Notes under the pieces: model-generated
Seen by the model: the letters and a program-made list of their open reading frames with translations, nothing else
Databases searched by the model: none
Told to the model about the DNA's origin: nothing
Shown here: in pieces, positions 8,155 through 18,077 of the stretch
Layout of the letters: each line of letters opens with the position of its first letter
Numbering within the stretch: position 1 is the stretch's first letter
DNA from: Pseudomonas sp. GOM7
Lineage (GTDB): Bacteria; Pseudomonadota; Gammaproteobacteria; Pseudomonadales; Pseudomonadaceae
Direction of reading: 5' to 3'
Length of the DNA: 64,000 nucleotides
Assembly (NCBI RefSeq): GCF_026723825.1
Contig: NZ_CP113519.1
Span: forward strand, 5,084,001-5,148,000
Translations under genes and position numbers: made by a program

Positions 8155-9063
8155 ATGAATTTCGCCAATTTCGACCTCAACCTGCTGCGCGTGCTCGATG
8201 CCCTGCTGCGCGAACAGAACGTGTCCCGCGCCGCCGAACGTCTGGCTCTGAGCCAGCCGGCGGTGAGCAACGCGCTGAATCGCCTGCGCGAGCTGCTCGG
8301 TGACCCGTTGCTGGTGCGCGTCGGCCGGCGCATGCAGCCCACGCCACGGGCGCTGGCGCTGGAAGCGCCGATCCGCAGCGCCCTGCGCCAACTGGAGCAG
8401 AGCCTGAGCGCCGGCGAGGCCTTCGAGCCGGGCGAAAGCCGCCAGCGCTTTCGCATCGCCGTCACCGACTACGTCGAACTGGTATGCATGCCGCGCCTGC
8501 TCGACCGCCTGAGCCGACGCGCACCGAACATCGGCATCGATATCCACCACCTCGGCCCCGGCCTGCCGCAGGAGGCCCTGGACAAGGGCGAACTGGATCT
8601 GGTGCTGGGCCGCTTCGACGAGATACCCGCGCGCTTCGCCCGCCGCCCCTGGATGAGCGAGACTCTCAGACTGGCGGCACGCAACGACCACCCGCTATTG
8701 CAGGGCCAACCGGATCTGGCCACCTTCCTGCGTCTGCGCCATCTCTGGGTGCACGGCGGGCAGACCCGCGGCATGGTCGACCAATGGCTGGGCGAGCAGG
8801 GCCTGGCGCGGCAGATTCTCTACACCACGCCGAACTACCTGCAGGCGGCGCACATCGTCGCCGGCAGCGAGCTGACCGCCGTGCTGCCCACCGCTCTGGC
8901 CCGGCATTTCGCCACGCTGCTGCCGCTGCGCCTGTACGACCTGCCGTTCTTCCTCAAGCCCTTTCACCTGGAGGTGATCAGCCTGGCGCAACGCCAGCGC
9001 GACGCTGCCTTGCACTGGCTGATCGAGGAAATCGTCGCACTGGCCGCACCAGGCGCATCCTAA
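8155..9063 (+). CDS. LysR-family transcriptional regulator
   Basis: The 302-residue protein begins with the LysR winged HTH (MNFANFDLNLLRVLDALLRE, then ...VSRAAERLALSQPAVSNALNRLRELLGDPLLVR) and has a periplasmic-binding-like effector domain from about residue 90. The family usually activates a divergent gene set upon binding a pathway metabolite. Its divergence from the 3-hydroxyacyl-CoA dehydrogenase operon makes that operon the likely target. No clear Shine-Dalgarno precedes the ATG at 8155. Its TAA overlaps by three bases the stop of the convergent transporter gene. Confidence 0.92.
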   Translation: MNFANFDLNLLRVLDALLREQNVSRAAERLALSQPAVSNALNRLRELLGDPLLVRVGRRMQPTPRALALEAPIRSALRQLEQSLSAGEAFEPGESRQRFRIAVTDYVELVCMPRLLDRLSRRAPNIGIDIHHLGPGLPQEALDKGELDLVLGRFDEIPARFARRPWMSETLRLAARNDHPLLQGQPDLATFLRLRHLWVHGGQTRGMVDQWLGEQGLARQILYTTPNYLQAAHIVAGSELTAVLPTALARHFATLLPLRLYDLPFFLKPFHLEVISLAQRQRDAALHWLIEEIVALAAPGAS

Positions 9064-10343
9064 ACGCGGGTCTGCCTATCCGCGCGCCCTCCCAGGTACC
9101 AGCCCAGCGCCCCCCACAGGGCGGCGCACAACGCACCGACCATGGCCACCAGCCAGGCGCCATGGCCGAGCATGTCCAGCCCGGCCTTGGCCCAGCCGCT
9201 GAGGGCGTCGCCGCCGCGATAGACCACCGTGTCGATGAAGTTCTTCGCCTTGTACTTGCTCTCGGCATCCAGCGGCGCGAAGAGCATCTCCCGCCCTGGC
9301 CGCACGAAGGCGTACTCGCCGATGCGCCGCACGATCATCAGGCCCGCCAGCATGGCGAAGGTCGGCGCCAGCGCCAGGCCGATGAAGCCCAGGCAGACCA
9401 GCGCCGGCACGGCGGACAGCAGCACGCGTACGCCGAGCCTCTGCGCCACCCGGCCGGTGATCAACACCTGCGTCACCAGAGCCCCTGCCTGCACGATGAA
9501 GTCGATGATGCCGAAGATCCGCACCTGAACCGCGCGCTGCGGGAACAACTCGGCAACCAGGCGCGCCTGCTCGAAGTAGAGAAAGGTACTGACCGAGGTG
9601 AGCAGCAGGATGAACGCAGCGATACCCAGCAGGTAGCGCGAGCCCAGCATGCGCGTGAAGCCGCTGAAAGGGTTGCCCGGCACCGGCCTGCACGGGTTTT
9701 CGCTGGACGGGGCCCCCGGCCGGCCGGCACCTGCCTGTTCACGCCAGCGCATCAGGTAGCGCTTGAGCGCGACGGCCAGGCCCAGGAGCACGGCGGCCAG
9801 CAGCATCAGCCCCGACTCGCCGAGGCTGCCGACCAGCACGCTGCTGAGCAGCGGCCCGCACAAGCCGCCGACACTGGCACCGGCGGCGATGAAGGCGAAC
9901 AGGCGGCGCGCCTGGGCCCCGTCGAACACATCGGCCATCAGGCTCCAGGCCACGGAGACGACGAACAGGTTGTAGACCGAGATCCACACGTAGAACACCC
10001 GTGCCAGCCAGACGCTTTCATGGTCGAGGCGAAACAGCAGGACGAACGCCAGCAAGTTGAGGCAGAAGAAGCCGTACACCCAGTCGATGAAATGCAGGCG
10101 CGGGACGTTCGAGTTGAGCCAGGCCAGGAGCGGAACCGCCAGCAGCATGACGACGAAGGTGGCGCTGAACAGCCACTGCAGGTTGTTCACCCCGCCGGCA
10201 ATGCCCATCGCCTCGCGGATGGGGCGCAGCATGAAATAGCCGGCGAACAGGCAGAAGAACAGGGCGAAAGCGGCCAGCACCGCGCCCAGCTCCCCCTCTT
10301 CGGCATTGATCGCCCGCGCCAGGCGCCGGCCGAGCACCTGCAT
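9060..10343 (-). CDS. MFS/NTT-like 12-TM transporter (NTP/NDP exchange-like family)
   Basis: The 427-residue protein is strongly hydrophobic with about twelve membrane segments. Its N-terminal FFCLFAGYFMLRPIREAMG motif is typical of the bacterial group annotated as NTP/NDP-exchange-like or MFS proteins of unknown substrate. Its first codon lies one base after the stop of the aldo/keto reductase gene, so the two are a tight operon. Substrate is unknown. The nucleotide-translocase resemblance is a family label and should not be read as ATP/ADP exchange in a free-living organism. Confidence 0.8.
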   Translation of the reverse strand: MQVLGRRLARAINAEEGELGAVLAAFALFFCLFAGYFMLRPIREAMGIAGGVNNLQWLFSATFVVMLLAVPLLAWLNSNVPRLHFIDWVYGFFCLNLLAFVLLFRLDHESVWLARVFYVWISVYNLFVVSVAWSLMADVFDGAQARRLFAFIAAGASVGGLCGPLLSSVLVGSLGESGLMLLAAVLLGLAVALKRYLMRWREQAGAGRPGAPSSENPCRPVPGNPFSGFTRMLGSRYLLGIAAFILLLTSVSTFLYFEQARLVAELFPQRAVQVRIFGIIDFIVQAGALVTQVLITGRVAQRLGVRVLLSAVPALVCLGFIGLALAPTFAMLAGLMIVRRIGEYAFVRPGREMLFAPLDAESKYKAKNFIDTVVYRGGDALSGWAKAGLDMLGHGAWLVAMVGALCAALWGALGWYLGGRADRQTRV

Positions 10344-10344
10344 C

Positions 10345-11265
10345 TCAGGCGAACAGCTCGACGATGCGCTTGCGCTGCGCCGCGTCGGGCAGGCGGCCCT
10401 GCCCGGCCTGCAGGTTGTCGGCCATGTAGCGCGGGTTGGAAGTGGCCGGGATCACCGCCGTCACGGCTGGGTTGGCAAGGATGAACTTGAGCATCAGTTG
10501 CGCCCAGGAGGTGGCGCCCAGCTCCACCGTGACCCAATCGGGCAGCGTTTTACCGCGCACGCGCTCGAACAGCGCGGCGCGCTGGAAAGGGCGGTTGATC
10601 AGCACGGCGATGCCCTTGTCGGCGCAGTAGGGCAGCAGCTCGCGCTCAGCGTTGCGCTCGCCGATGGAGTAGTTGAACTGGACGAAATCCACCGGCTCCT
10701 CACGCAATACCTCGAGCAGGCGCTCATGGGCGGAATCCAGGTAATGGGTCACACCGATGTAACGCACCCGTCCCTGCTCCTTGAGCTGACGCAGCAGCTC
10801 GAGCTGGGTGCGGGTGTCCTGCAGGTTGTGCACCTGCATCAGGTCGATGGTGTCGCTGCGCAGGGCGGCAAAGCTGGCCTCGATCTGCCGCCGTCCCGCC
10901 TCACGCCCGGTGGATGACACCTTGCTGGCCAGGAACAGCTTGCGCCGCAGGCCGTTCTCGGCCGCCAGCGCCCCGCACACGGCCTCGGCACGGCCATAGC
11001 TGGGCGCGGTATCCACCAGGCTGGCGCCACTGTTGGCCAGGGTACGCAGCACCTCGCGCAGCGGTTTCAGGGCCTTGTCGTCCAGCGCCACGTCATGGGT
11101 GCGCGAGGTGCCCAGACCGATCACCGGCAACGCCTCGCCACTGCTGGGAATGGGCCGACTGAGCAATGTACCGGCGGCGAAGCTGGCGGATAACGACCAG
11201 GGCGTCAGGGCGGCCAATACCGCCAGGCTGGCACCACCCTGGAGAATCTGTCGACGACTGGCCAT
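10345..11265 (-). CDS. Aldo/keto reductase with twin-arginine signal
   Basis: This 306-residue protein starts MASRRQILQGGASLAVLAAL, a twin-arginine (SRRQIL) n-region followed by a hydrophobic stretch and an alanine-rich cleavage region near residue 30. The aldo/keto reductase fold follows, with the catalytic set spread over DTAPSYG (Asp, Tyr), LASKVSS (Lys) and LMQVHNLQ (His). Most aldo/keto reductases are cytoplasmic NADPH enzymes, so a Tat signal implies folding with cofactor before export to the periplasm. It forms an operon with the downstream transporter gene. Substrate is unknown. Confidence 0.87.
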   Translation of the reverse strand: MASRRQILQGGASLAVLAALTPWSLSASFAAGTLLSRPIPSSGEALPVIGLGTSRTHDVALDDKALKPLREVLRTLANSGASLVDTAPSYGRAEAVCGALAAENGLRRKLFLASKVSSTGREAGRRQIEASFAALRSDTIDLMQVHNLQDTRTQLELLRQLKEQGRVRYIGVTHYLDSAHERLLEVLREEPVDFVQFNYSIGERNAERELLPYCADKGIAVLINRPFQRAALFERVRGKTLPDWVTVELGATSWAQLMLKFILANPAVTAVIPATSNPRYMADNLQAGQGRLPDAAQRKRIVELFA

Positions 11266-11486
11266 GACGGGACTCCTCTGGAAGGCAATCCATTGGTTAT
11301 AGGCACAGAAGAGGATCAGACCAAGGCGCAGGGGATGCGCGATGTCATCAGAATGAAATGTCCGAAGCGGGCTAGAGGCCCATCATGCGGGGGAGTTGAG
11401 GCAGGATGCGGCCTAGACCGCGCAATATGCGGTTACGAAAAACCCTGCTGCGCCAAGGCGGGCGACGCAGCAGCGGGGCAAATGGC
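11266..11486. other. Intergenic region upstream of the aldo/keto reductase
   Basis: The 221 bases presumably hold the promoter of the minus-strand aldo/keto reductase (GAGGAGTCC ribosome site at its start). Short open frames here lack ribosome sites or family resemblance. I see no RNA gene or terminator. Confidence 0.4.
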
Positions 11487-11654
11487 TCAGGCGACGCGGG
11501 CGGACTGTTCGCTGATCAACATGCCGTGAGCGACCGTGTAGCAGCGATGACCGTTCTGCAGCGTCAGCGGGCTGCGGTTGGCAATGATCCACCCCCTGCT
11601 CAGCAGCAGTTCGATGTGGGCACGCAGCGCGGGCAGGTGGCGTTGCTCTTTCAT
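11487..11654 (-). CDS. Small conserved-looking protein, 55 residues
   Basis: An ATG at 11652-11654 is preceded by AAGGAA and opens a 55-codon frame ending in TGA. The product begins MKEQRHLPALRAHIELLL and contains a SRGWIIANRSPLTLQNGHRC segment resembling a short beta-hairpin. There is no signal peptide or membrane helix. Codon use is typical of the neighbouring genes and the third positions are GC-rich, supporting a real gene despite its length. It stands alone on the minus strand. I do not recognise a function. Confidence 0.6.
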   Translation of the reverse strand: MKEQRHLPALRAHIELLLSRGWIIANRSPLTLQNGHRCYTVAHGMLISEQSARVA

Positions 11655-11915
11655 GGCAGTAGTTCCTTCACTGGCAGGTCATGTGTCGCCCACAGGGCAG
11701 CCGCATGCGTGATATGGGTCACACAAGTGTACTGGCCTCCTGCCAGCCCCACCAGCGCCCGGTTCATACAAAATCTTGTAGGAAATTCGCCATGCCCGGC
11801 CCGCGCCATGGCTGCGCCAACGCCGTCCCCCGGGGTATGCCGGCTTGGCCACAGCCTCTTTCATCCCGCATCTGCTGTGGTTAGAGTCAGCCACGAACCT
11901 CCTGCGAGCACCTTC
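11655..11915. other. Divergent regulatory region
   Basis: These 261 bases separate the 55-residue gene from the divergent membrane protein gene. They include a distant inverted pair, CTGGCAGG (11671-11678) with CCTGCCAG (11739-11746), in what would be the leader of the small gene, and an AT-rich patch ATACAAAATCTTGTAGGAAA. No gene is supported. Confidence 0.4.
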
Positions 11916-12392
11916 ATGAGCCTGGCCACCTGGGAACTGCTGTCCTACATCGTCACCGTGGTGGCGCTGCCGTTCGCCATCACCGTGTTCCTCGTCGAGC
12001 AGCGCAAGGAAAGGCAGAACGAGGAAGACGCCACCTGGCAGCAGGTGTCCGATGCCTACATCGACTTTCTCGAAGTGGTGCTGGCCAATCCGGACCTGCG
12101 CCTGCGCAGCCAGCACGCCACCGCCAACCTCAGCGAGGAACAGCAAGAGCGCATGCTGGTGATCTTCGACATGCTGGTCTCGCTGTTCGAGCGCGCCTAC
12201 CTGCTGCTCTACGAGCCGAAGATGGACGCGAAACGCCAGCGCCGCTGGCATTCCTGGGAGGATTACATGCGCGAATGGAGCCGCCGCGAGGATTTCCGCG
12301 AGCGCCTGCCGCACCTGTTGCGCGGTGAAGACCCGGACTTTGCCGCCTATATTCAGCAACTGGCCCAGGAAGAGGCACAGAGCGCGGGATGA
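11916..12392 (+). CDS. Membrane-anchored protein of unknown function, 158 residues
   Basis: The start at ATG 11916 gives a protein with one N-terminal membrane helix (about residues 8-26, YIVTVVALPFAITVFLV) followed by a charged, mostly helical cytoplasmic part. Tryptophan- and arginine-rich motifs such as RRWHSWEDYMREW lie near the C-terminus. An upstream in-frame extension is open but has no ribosome site; CTCCTGCGAGC lies before the chosen ATG. The layout resembles small Pseudomonas membrane proteins whose acidic helical domain faces the cytoplasm. I cannot assign a function. It sits just upstream of the lipid-transport operon but with a separate 46-base gap. Confidence 0.75.
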   Translation: MSLATWELLSYIVTVVALPFAITVFLVEQRKERQNEEDATWQQVSDAYIDFLEVVLANPDLRLRSQHATANLSEEQQERMLVIFDMLVSLFERAYLLLYEPKMDAKRQRRWHSWEDYMREWSRREDFRERLPHLLRGEDPDFAAYIQQLAQEEAQSAG

Positions 12393-12438
12393 GCGGCGCA
12401 ACTGGCCTGAGGCGCCCGTGCGGCGCTAAGCTGTGGCG

Positions 12439-13560
12439 ATGACCACTCCCTACCTGACTTCGCATCAGACCAGCGGCCTGCGGCTGGGCGGCGACTGGAC
12501 GCTGGCCCACTACGGCCTGCTCGAGCCGCAGGTGCTGGCTCTGCGCGAACGCCTGCGAGGCGAGGAAGCCGTCGACCTGAGCGCCCTGGCTGCACTGGAT
12601 ACCGCCGGCGCCGGGCTGCTGGTGGAGCTGTTCGGCAGCCAGCGCCTGCGCCAGTTGAGCCTGCAGGCCGAACTCAGCGAGCAGCGCCGCGCCCTGCTGC
12701 TGGCCGTGGCCGACGCCATGGCCGGTGAAGAACCGCCGGTGGAGCACGCCAAACCCTCGGCCATGCGCGAAGTGCTGGGGCATATCGGCGTGGAAATGCA
12801 GGAGATGTGGGAGCAGACCACCGCCCTGCTCGGTTTCATCGGGCTGACCCTGAGCAGCCTGCTGGCATCGCTGCTGCGGCCCCGAAGCTGGCGCGTCACG
12901 GCGCTGCTGGCCAACCTGGAACAATGCGGCCTCAATGCCGTACCCATCGTCGCCCTGTTGACCTTCATGGTCGGCGCGGTGGTGGCCTTTCTCGGCGCCA
13001 CCATCCTCGCCGACTTCGGCGCCAGCATCTACACCGTGAACCTGGTGGCCTTCTCCTTCCTGCGTGAGTTCGGCGTGCTGCTCACCGCCATCCTGCTCGC
13101 CGGCCGTACCGCCAGCGCCTTCACCGCGCAGATCGGCTCGATGAAGGCCAACGAGGAGATCGACGCCATCCGTACCCTCGGCCTCGACCCCATCGAGTTG
13201 CTGGTGCTGCCACGCCTGCTGGCCATGCTCATCGCCCTGCCCATGCTCACCTTCGTCGCCATGCTCAGCGGCCTGCTCGGCGGCGGTATGGTCTGCGCGG
13301 TGGCCTTGGACATTCCGCCGGTGATGTACCTGTCGATCCTGCAGGAGAACGTCGAGCTGCAGCATTTCCTGGTAGGCATCCTCAAGGCGCCGATCTTCGC
13401 CTTCCTGATCGCCCTGATCGGTTGCCTGGAGGGCTTCAAGGTCAGCGGCAGCGCGCAGTCGGTGGGTGAGCACACCACCTCGGCGGTGGTGCAGTCGATC
13501 TTCGTGGTGATTCTGCTCGACGCCCTGGCGGCGCTGTTTCTCATGGAGATGGGCTGGTGA
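12439..13560 (+). CDS. MlaE-family ABC permease with N-terminal STAS domain
   Basis: The 373-residue product (375 if the GTG at 12433 is used; neither start has a strong ribosome site) has an N-terminal STAS-like domain (about 1-110, with VDLSALAALDTAGAGLLVEL) followed by the MlaE permease domain. The permease carries the EQCGLNAVPIVALLTFMVGA and AGRTASAFTAQIGSMKANEE signatures. MlaE permeases move phospholipids or other hydrophobic molecules between the inner and outer membranes. Here it fuses functions that E. coli splits between MlaE and MlaB. It is the first gene of a four-gene operon; its TGA overlaps the GTG of the ATPase gene. Confidence 0.92.
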   Translation: MTTPYLTSHQTSGLRLGGDWTLAHYGLLEPQVLALRERLRGEEAVDLSALAALDTAGAGLLVELFGSQRLRQLSLQAELSEQRRALLLAVADAMAGEEPPVEHAKPSAMREVLGHIGVEMQEMWEQTTALLGFIGLTLSSLLASLLRPRSWRVTALLANLEQCGLNAVPIVALLTFMVGAVVAFLGATILADFGASIYTVNLVAFSFLREFGVLLTAILLAGRTASAFTAQIGSMKANEEIDAIRTLGLDPIELLVLPRLLAMLIALPMLTFVAMLSGLLGGGMVCAVALDIPPVMYLSILQENVELQHFLVGILKAPIFAFLIALIGCLEGFKVSGSAQSVGEHTTSAVVQSIFVVILLDALAALFLMEMGW

Positions 13561-14342
13561 GCCGGGAAAGCATCATCGAGGTACGCGACCTGGGCAATCG
13601 CTTCGGCAGCCAGGTGGTGCACCAGCATCTGGATCTCGACCTGTACCGTGGCGAGATCCTCGGCGTGGTCGGCGGCTCGGGTACCGGCAAGTCGGTGCTG
13701 CTGCGCAGCATCGTCGGCCTGCGCCAGCCCAGTTCGGGCAGCGTGCGGGTGTTCGGCCAGCAATTGTCCACGCTGCCGACCACGCAGCGCTCGCAACTGG
13801 AACGACGCTTCGGCGTGCTGTTCCAGCGCGGTGCGCTGTTCTCCTCGCTGACCGTCACCGAGAACATCGCCCTGCCGCTGATCGAGCATGCCGGGCTGTC
13901 GCGGGCCAGCGCCGAGCGCCTGGCCCAGGTCAAGATCGCCCTCGCCGGCCTGCCGCAGAGCGCCGGCGACAAGTATCCCAGCGCGCTGTCCGGCGGCATG
14001 ATCAAGCGTGCCGCCCTGGCCCGTGCCCTGGCGCTGGATCCGGACATCCTGTTTCTCGACGAACCCACCGCCGGCCTCGACCCCATCGGCGCGGCGTCCT
14101 TCGATCAGTTGATCCGCACCCTGTGCGACAGCCTGGGTCTGAGCGTATTTCTGGTCACCCATGACCTGGACACCCTCTACAGCATCTGCGACCGGGTGGC
14201 GGTGCTGGCGCAGAAGAAGGTGCTGATCGCAGACCGCCTGGAAGCGGTGGCAGCCAGCGACGACGCCTGGATTCAGGATTACTTTCACGGCCCGCGTGGA
14301 CGCGCAGCCGCACAGGCCGCCAACGCGGCCAGGAGCGATTGA
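13557..14342 (+). CDS. MlaF-like ABC transporter ATP-binding protein
   Basis: A GTG start (13557) overlaps the permease stop. The 261-residue protein has Walker A (GGSGTGKS, about residue 39-46), Q-loop, the ABC signature LSGGMIKRAALARAL and Walker B ILFLDEPTAGLDP, followed by the H-loop in VTHDLD. It is the ATPase that energises the MlaE-like permease at the cytoplasmic face. The stop abuts the ATG of the MCE gene with no spacer. The C-terminal tail GPRGRAAAQAANAARSD is Ala/Arg-rich and unusual only in composition. Confidence 0.94.
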   Translation: MSRESIIEVRDLGNRFGSQVVHQHLDLDLYRGEILGVVGGSGTGKSVLLRSIVGLRQPSSGSVRVFGQQLSTLPTTQRSQLERRFGVLFQRGALFSSLTVTENIALPLIEHAGLSRASAERLAQVKIALAGLPQSAGDKYPSALSGGMIKRAALARALALDPDILFLDEPTAGLDPIGAASFDQLIRTLCDSLGLSVFLVTHDLDTLYSICDRVAVLAQKKVLIADRLEAVAASDDAWIQDYFHGPRGRAAAQAANAARSD

Positions 14343-15260
14343 ATGGAACCCAGAGCCCATCACGTGCTGATCGGCCTGTTCACCGTGATCACGGTGGGCG
14401 CCGCCCTGCTGTTCGCCCTGTGGCTGGGCAAGGTCGGAGCCGACAAGGCCTTCAGCGATTACGAGGTGGTCTTCCACGAAGACGTGACGGGCCTGTCCAA
14501 GGGCAGCGCGGTGCAGTACAACGGCATCCGCATCGGTGACGTCATCGCCCTCGGCCTGGATCCCAGGGATCCGAGCATCGTCCGGGCGCGCATCCGCGTC
14601 GGCGGCGACACCCCGATCAAGAGCGATACCCACGCCCGCCTGGCAATCACCAGCATCACCGGCCTGGCGGTGATCCAGCTCTACGGCGGCACCACCGGCA
14701 GCACCCTGCTCAAGGGCGAAGACGGCCACCTCGGCGTGATCATCGCCGACCCTTCGCCGCTGTCACGGCTGATGTCCAATGGCGAGGATCTGGTGCTGGG
14801 CATCACCCGCCTGCTGGATCAGGCCAACCGCCTGCTCTCGGACGACAACACCGCGCACGTCAGCCGCACCCTGGCCAATCTGGAACAGGCCACCGCCGGC
14901 CTGGCCGGGCAGCGCCAGGAACTGAGCAGCGCACTGCAGCAGGTGGCCAGCGCCACCCGGGAAGCCGGCGAACTGCTGCGCACAGCCAACCATCTGCTCG
15001 CCGGCCAGGGCAGCCAGACCCTGGAGAACACGGAACGCCTGACCGCCTCGCTGGAGCGCAGCAGCCGCACTCTGGAGAAGCTGCTCGACAGCAACCGCCA
15101 GGCGCTGGACAGTGGCATGCAGGGCCTCGGCCAGCTCGGCCCGGCCATCGGCGAGCTGCGCGACACACTTGGCGCGCTGCGCAGCTTCTCGCAGCGCCTG
15201 GAACAGGATCCAGCCGGCTACCTGCTGCGCAACGACAGCATCAAGGAGTTCCAACCATGA
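14343..15260 (+). CDS. MlaD-like MCE-domain protein
   Basis: The 305-residue protein has one N-terminal membrane anchor (HHVLIGLFTVITVGAALLFA) and an MCE domain (about 40-120, with FHEDVTGLSKGSAVQYNGIRIGDV). A long helical region rich in Leu, Ala and Gln follows (about 150-290). MCE proteins form hexameric rings or tubes in the periplasm that carry lipids. The long coiled-coil-like C-terminus resembles PqiB/Mce-type tunnels more than short E. coli MlaD. It is the third gene in the operon and its stop overlaps the next ATG. Confidence 0.92.
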   Translation: MEPRAHHVLIGLFTVITVGAALLFALWLGKVGADKAFSDYEVVFHEDVTGLSKGSAVQYNGIRIGDVIALGLDPRDPSIVRARIRVGGDTPIKSDTHARLAITSITGLAVIQLYGGTTGSTLLKGEDGHLGVIIADPSPLSRLMSNGEDLVLGITRLLDQANRLLSDDNTAHVSRTLANLEQATAGLAGQRQELSSALQQVASATREAGELLRTANHLLAGQGSQTLENTERLTASLERSSRTLEKLLDSNRQALDSGMQGLGQLGPAIGELRDTLGALRSFSQRLEQDPAGYLLRNDSIKEFQP

Positions 15261-15856
15261 AGCGTCTTTACCTCCTGCTGCTGGCCAGCCTGCTCGGTGC
15301 CTGCTCACTGCTGCCGCAGAGCGAACCGCTGGACACCTACCTGCTGCCCGCCACGCCGCTGCCAAGCCAGACGCCCGCCGTCGACTGGTCGCTACGCATC
15401 AATACCCCGAGCAGCGGCCAGCTACTCGACGGCACACGCATCGTGGTACTGCCCGAGCCCGGCCAGATCAACACCTACCAGGGCGCGCGCTGGAGCGAAC
15501 GCACGCCGCAACTGCTGCGTCAGCGCCTGCTCGACGCCTTCAACGACGACGCCCGAATCGCCGCCCTGAGCACCGAGGATCAGCACCTGAAAGCGGATCT
15601 CGAACTGGTCAGCGATCTGCGCCGCTTTCATAGTCAGTACCGCGACGGCCGCCCCGAGGCGCTGATCCAGCTCGATGTGCGCCTGGTGGACGTGCGCGAT
15701 CAGCGCATCCTCGCCAGCCGCCGCTTCAGCGTCAGCCAGCCGGCGAGCGATACCTCGGTGGCTGCGGTAGTGGTCGCCTTCGGCCAGGCCGGCGACCGCC
15801 TGGCGCAGGAACTGGTGAACTGGACAGTGAGCGAAGGGCAGCGCGTTACTCCGTAG
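15257..15856 (+). CDS. ABC-type transport auxiliary lipoprotein (PqiC-like)
   Basis: The 199-residue product begins MKRLYLLLLASLLGACSLLP, a lipoprotein signal with lipobox LLGAC (lipidated Cys16). The rest matches the ABC transport auxiliary (DUF330/PqiC) fold: YLLPATP at the start, INTYQGARWSERTPQLLRQR in the centre, and VVVAFGQAGDRLAQELVNW near the end. These lipoproteins sit in the outer membrane as receivers for MCE lipid tunnels. It ends the four-gene operon. Its TAG stop is the first three bases of a GGTGCGC-family repeat. Confidence 0.92.
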   Translation: MKRLYLLLLASLLGACSLLPQSEPLDTYLLPATPLPSQTPAVDWSLRINTPSSGQLLDGTRIVVLPEPGQINTYQGARWSERTPQLLRQRLLDAFNDDARIAALSTEDQHLKADLELVSDLRRFHSQYRDGRPEALIQLDVRLVDVRDQRILASRRFSVSQPASDTSVAAVVVAFGQAGDRLAQELVNWTVSEGQRVTP

Positions 15857-15911
15857 GGTGCGCCGTGCGTACCGAGCACATCAATCCTTGGTGCGCGCAG
15901 CGCACCCTACA
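15854..15911. repeat. REP-like palindrome, GGTGCGC family, copy 3
   Basis: This copy starts TAGGGTGCGCCGTGCG and ends GGTGCGCGCAGCGCACCCTA, two inverted units separated by about 20 bases. The first TAG is the stop codon of the lipoprotein gene. It probably folds at the 3' end of the lipid-transport operon mRNA. Confidence 0.8.
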
Positions 15912-15972
15912 CGGGCAGGCGGCGCGGCGACGAGTATGGCGTTTGCCGCACGGCAAAGCGCACGCGCTGTGA

Positions 15973-17895
<1,923 letters not shown>

Positions 17896-17913
17896 CTGCT
17901 TTCACTCCTTTGA

Positions 17914-18033
17914 AGCAGCTACAAGCGGCAAACCTCAAGTGACAAGCCTACCGAGTCGGCTTCGAGCATATCGCCAAAAACGAAAGTCCGCTTTTGCTTT
18001 TACTTGCAACTTGTGGCTTGCAGCTTGCCGCTA
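17914..18033. repeat. AAGCTGCAAG-type inverted repeat, copy 1
   Basis: Left arm GCAGCTACAAGCGGCAAACC and right arm CAACTTGTGGCTTGCAGCTT (followed by GCCGCT) are imperfect inverted repeats around an AT-richer centre. Similar elements occur at 25849-25933 and 29586-29671. It lies between recQ and pckA. Confidence 0.7.
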
Positions 18034-18066
18034 AAAGAAAGAAACCGCCCGAAGGCGGTTTCTTTT
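18033..18066 (-). terminator. Rho-independent terminator of pckA
   Basis: On the minus strand an 11-bp stem AAGAAACCGCC/GGCGGTTTCTT with a four-base loop (CGAA on the plus strand) is followed by CTTTTAG. It lies 12 bases after the pckA stop. Confidence 0.85.
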
Positions 18067-18077
18067 TGGGGCTCGGC

